Below, in pieces: positions 60,017 through 61,940 of a stretch of 61,940 nt of DNA. The notes below the pieces were generated by a model. That model was not told where the DNA came from. It did not search any database and saw only the letters and a list, made by a program, of their open reading frames with translations. Every line of letters begins with the position of its first letter. Positions within the stretch are counted from its first letter, which is position 1. This DNA is from Chloroflexota bacterium (GTDB taxonomy: Bacteria; Chloroflexota; Anaerolineae; Anaerolineales; UBA11579), in the NCBI GenBank assembly GCA_016191875.1, contig JACPVG010000015.1:1-61940 (forward strand), read 5' to 3'. The position numbers were made by a program, and so were the translations under genes.

Positions 60017-60477
60017 TTCCGGGTGGAACTGGAAACTGCTCTGTTGCAGAGATAGCCAGAATGACGAAGTGAAGGAAATCTTGACAGAAATGCATTTAAT
60101 CCGACGACCCACCCTCTGCAAATTGAGCACCTGTCGCGAGATTCTTCGGTCGCGGGCAAGGATTCTGGTAAATCCAGGTGCGGGCTGACCGCTCCCTCAG
60201 AATGACAACACAAGCGCGCGTCTATGCAACAGAGCAACGGGAAACAGGTAATTGACGCCGTGTGCAAGTATTCCATGCTGACCGGTTTTCGGGCCGACAC
60301 ACCGCCTGCGGCGGCTGGTCGGAGGCGAAGCCGACGAGTATCGGCCCGGATTTGGCAGGTTCTCACTGAAACTTGCACACGGGGTTAATTGGCAGTTTCG
60401 TTTTTATCCGTGTTCATCTGTGTCCATCTGTAGTTGATGAATATCACCCCGCCCGCGGGGACACCAAAGGAGAAGAC
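60017..60477. repeat. 461-bp composite repeat region with three-way junction fold
   Basis: No gene is seen. In order: the inverted 90-bp repeat (60038-60128, matching 19722-19813); an inverted dispersed element (about 60135-60215, matching 42087-42164); CTTGCACACGG-type motifs (about 60250 and 60371); a predicted three-armed fold at 60290-60348 with outer stem CGGGCCGA/TCGGCCCG and two inner hairpins; and 10-bp CATCTGTG units (60402-60437). An AAAGGAG ribosome binding site at 60466-60472 belongs to the next gene. Confidence 0.7.
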
Positions 60478-61940
60478 ATGCAAGAGAAGCTCAACCGCCT
60501 GAAAGCCATCATCGCCGAGATCTCTGATATCGGCGACGCTCTCGCCGTGCTTGGCTGGGACCAAGAAACATACATGCCCCCGGGCGGGGCGGAGACGCGC
60601 GGCCAGGTCTCGGCCACGCTCGGCCGCCTGATTCATGAGCGCGCCACCTCGGATGAGCTTGGCAAACTGCTCGAAGAACTCGTGCCGTGGAGCCAGGCCG
60701 AACTGGACTCCGACAGCGACGACTTCCGGGTCATCAAACTCAGCAAGCGCGGCTACGACCGCCAGGTGAAAATCCCCGCCGAGATGGTCGAAGAGCGCGC
60801 CAAACTTCAAAGCGCCGGCAACATGGCCTGGCGCGAGGCCCGCCAGAAAAGCGAGTGGCGCACGTTCGAGCCGTTCATGGAGCAGTGGGTCGATTTTGTC
60901 AAGCGCGTCGCCGACCTGTTCAAGCCCTACGACCACGTCTACGACCCCCTGCTGGACATGTTCGAACCAGAGATGAAGACCGCGGATGTGAAGGCCATTT
61001 TCGCCGCCATCCGCCCGCAGCAGGTCGAGCTCATCGAGGCCATCAGCAAACAGCCGGAGATCGACGACAGCGTATTGCACCAGCATTACGACCGCGCCGA
61101 GCAGCTGGCGATGGGCGAAGAGGTCGCCGCGGCTTTCGGCTTCGATTTCAACCGCGGCCGCCAGGACCAGGTGCATCACCCCTTTGCCTCCAACCTGGGC
61201 TATGGCGACCAGCGCATTACCTACCGGGTGGATGAAGAGTTCTTCAATCCATACATCTTCGGCACGATGCACGAGTCCGGCCACGCCATGTACGAGCAGA
61301 ACATCCCCAAAGACAAGCACCGCACCGCGCTGTATGGCGGCGCGTCGCTCGCCATCCACGAATCGCAATCCCGGCTGTGGGAGAACCTGGTGGGGCGCTC
61401 GCGGCCGTTCTGGGAGTGGTATTACCCCAAACTGCAGGCGCGTTTCCCCGCCCAGGTGGGCAAGGTGAAACTGGACACGTTCTACAGGGCGATCAACAAG
61501 GTCGAGCCCAGCCTGATCCGGGTGGAGGCCGACGAAGCCACCTACAACCTGCACATCATGCTGCGCCTCGAGACCGAGATCGGCCTGCTGGAGAACACCA
61601 TCGCCGTGCGCGACCTGCCCGAGATCTGGAACACCAACATGGAAGAGTACCTGGGCGTGACGCCATCCAACGACGCCGAGGGCGTTTTGCAGGACGTGCA
61701 CTGGTCGTTCGGGCTGTACGGCTATTTCGCCACCTATGCGCTCGGCAATCTGGTCTCGGCCCAGTTGTGGGAGAAAATTCGCAGCGCCAACCCGAACCTG
61801 GATGATGAGATTCGCAAGGGCGAGTTCAAAAACCTTTTAGGCTGGCTGGGTGAGAACATTCACCAGCATGGCAGCAAATATGACCCGCAGGAACTGGTGG
61901 AGCGTGTCACCGGTTCCAAGATCGATGGCGGGCCGTACAT
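60478..61940 (+). CDS. M32 family carboxypeptidase (Taq-like), 3' end outside window
   Basis: The reading frame is open to the window edge: 487 codons are present, close to the family's ~500 residues. MQEKLNRLKAIIAEISDIGD and LAVLGWDQETYMPPGG begin the M32 fold. The zinc site is HESGH in FGTMHESGHAMYEQ, and the third ligand glutamate lies in AIHESQSRLWENLVGR. EYLGVTPSNDAEGVLQDVHW is also family-typical. The enzyme removes C-terminal residues from peptides in the cytoplasm, which fits the peptide importer at the other end. AAAGGAG precedes the ATG. Confidence 0.93.
   Translation, partial: MQEKLNRLKAIIAEISDIGDALAVLGWDQETYMPPGGAETRGQVSATLGRLIHERATSDELGKLLEELVPWSQAELDSDSDDFRVIKLSKRGYDRQVKIPAEMVEERAKLQSAGNMAWREARQKSEWRTFEPFMEQWVDFVKRVADLFKPYDHVYDPLLDMFEPEMKTADVKAIFAAIRPQQVELIEAISKQPEIDDSVLHQHYDRAEQLAMGEEVAAAFGFDFNRGRQDQVHHPFASNLGYGDQRITYRVDEEFFNPYIFGTMHESGHAMYEQNIPKDKHRTALYGGASLAIHESQSRLWENLVGRSRPFWEWYYPKLQARFPAQVGKVKLDTFYRAINKVEPSLIRVEADEATYNLHIMLRLETEIGLLENTIAVRDLPEIWNTNMEEYLGVTPSNDAEGVLQDVHWSFGLYGYFATYALGNLVSAQLWEKIRSANPNLDDEIRKGEFKNLLGWLGENIHQHGSKYDPQELVERVTGSKIDGGPY

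Noticed and set aside
1..61940. tRNA or rRNA genes
   Set aside because: I looked in the gaps for cloverleaf-like arms with a GTTCGA-type loop and for conserved rRNA segments and saw none. Running tRNAscan-SE or Infernal would settle this.

Overview
The window looks like a piece of a high-GC Chloroflexota chromosome, probably Anaerolineae-like. The reasons are monoderm-style lipoproteins with Thr/Pro/Ala-rich linkers, an NBR1-Ig-like lipoprotein, a CarD regulator, an S18 that keeps its zinc-ribbon cysteines, fused MoaD-MoaE, and intergenic DNA packed with short-period degenerate repeats. This is inference from gene style; there is no rRNA or other definitive marker. No tRNA, rRNA or CRISPR array was recognised.

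Layout. 0.3-10.4 kb: a complete peptide-type ABC transporter (binding lipoprotein, two permeases, two ATPases), an Imm-5-like protein, a two-subunit CoA-transferase and an S58 (DmpA-like) aminopeptidase, which together suggest peptide or amino-acid scavenging. 10.5-12.4 kb: a small accessory island with an MNT-HepT toxin-antitoxin pair, a displaced 3' end of the peptidase gene, and a frameshifted HEPN-like gene. 12.5-18.8 kb: a radical SAM/HhH protein, HyuA-HyuB and a membrane transglutaminase-like protein. 19-25.6 kb: SRAP protein, AlaX-type editing protein, fused 2-oxoacid dehydrogenase E1, cytochrome c, and a di-heme peroxidase fused to a beta-helix. 25.6-28.9 kb: an oxidoreductase-glycosyltransferase fusion and a GT4 glycosyltransferase. 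29.2-31.7 kb: rpsF-ssb-rpsR and a parvulin. 31.8-43 kb, mostly minus strand: PspC, smc-rnc, fabF, threonine synthase, moaDE, moaC, transhydrogenase, msrA. 43-46.3 kb: alkyltransferase-like protein, class V aminotransferase, DUF299 regulator, DUF1697. 46.4-49.9 kb: a second accessory island with 11-bp direct repeats, a RepA-like ATPase whose N-terminus is built from translated repeats, an AT-rich PIN-domain gene, and a decayed copy of the MNT promoter and first codons. 50-61.9 kb: PP2C phosphatase, adenosine deaminase, galE, carD, rpsU, two secreted lipoproteins (NBR1-Ig and S41 peptidase), an orphan RHS tip with a candidate membrane immunity protein, a phosphoglycerate dehydrogenase-like enzyme, and an M32 carboxypeptidase cut by the window end.

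Most notable. (1) The MNT-HepT cassette sits between two copies of the S58 peptidase 3' end, and its promoter plus first codons recur 39 kb away, fused upstream of the PIN gene. (2) Several families of 7-, 8-, 10- and 11-bp degenerate tandem repeats occupy intergenic DNA and have been translated into one protein. (3) Six genes and the MNT remnant share a -10 box exactly 6 nt before ATG, implying leaderless transcription. (4) Several unusual fusions and toxin/immunity fragments are present.
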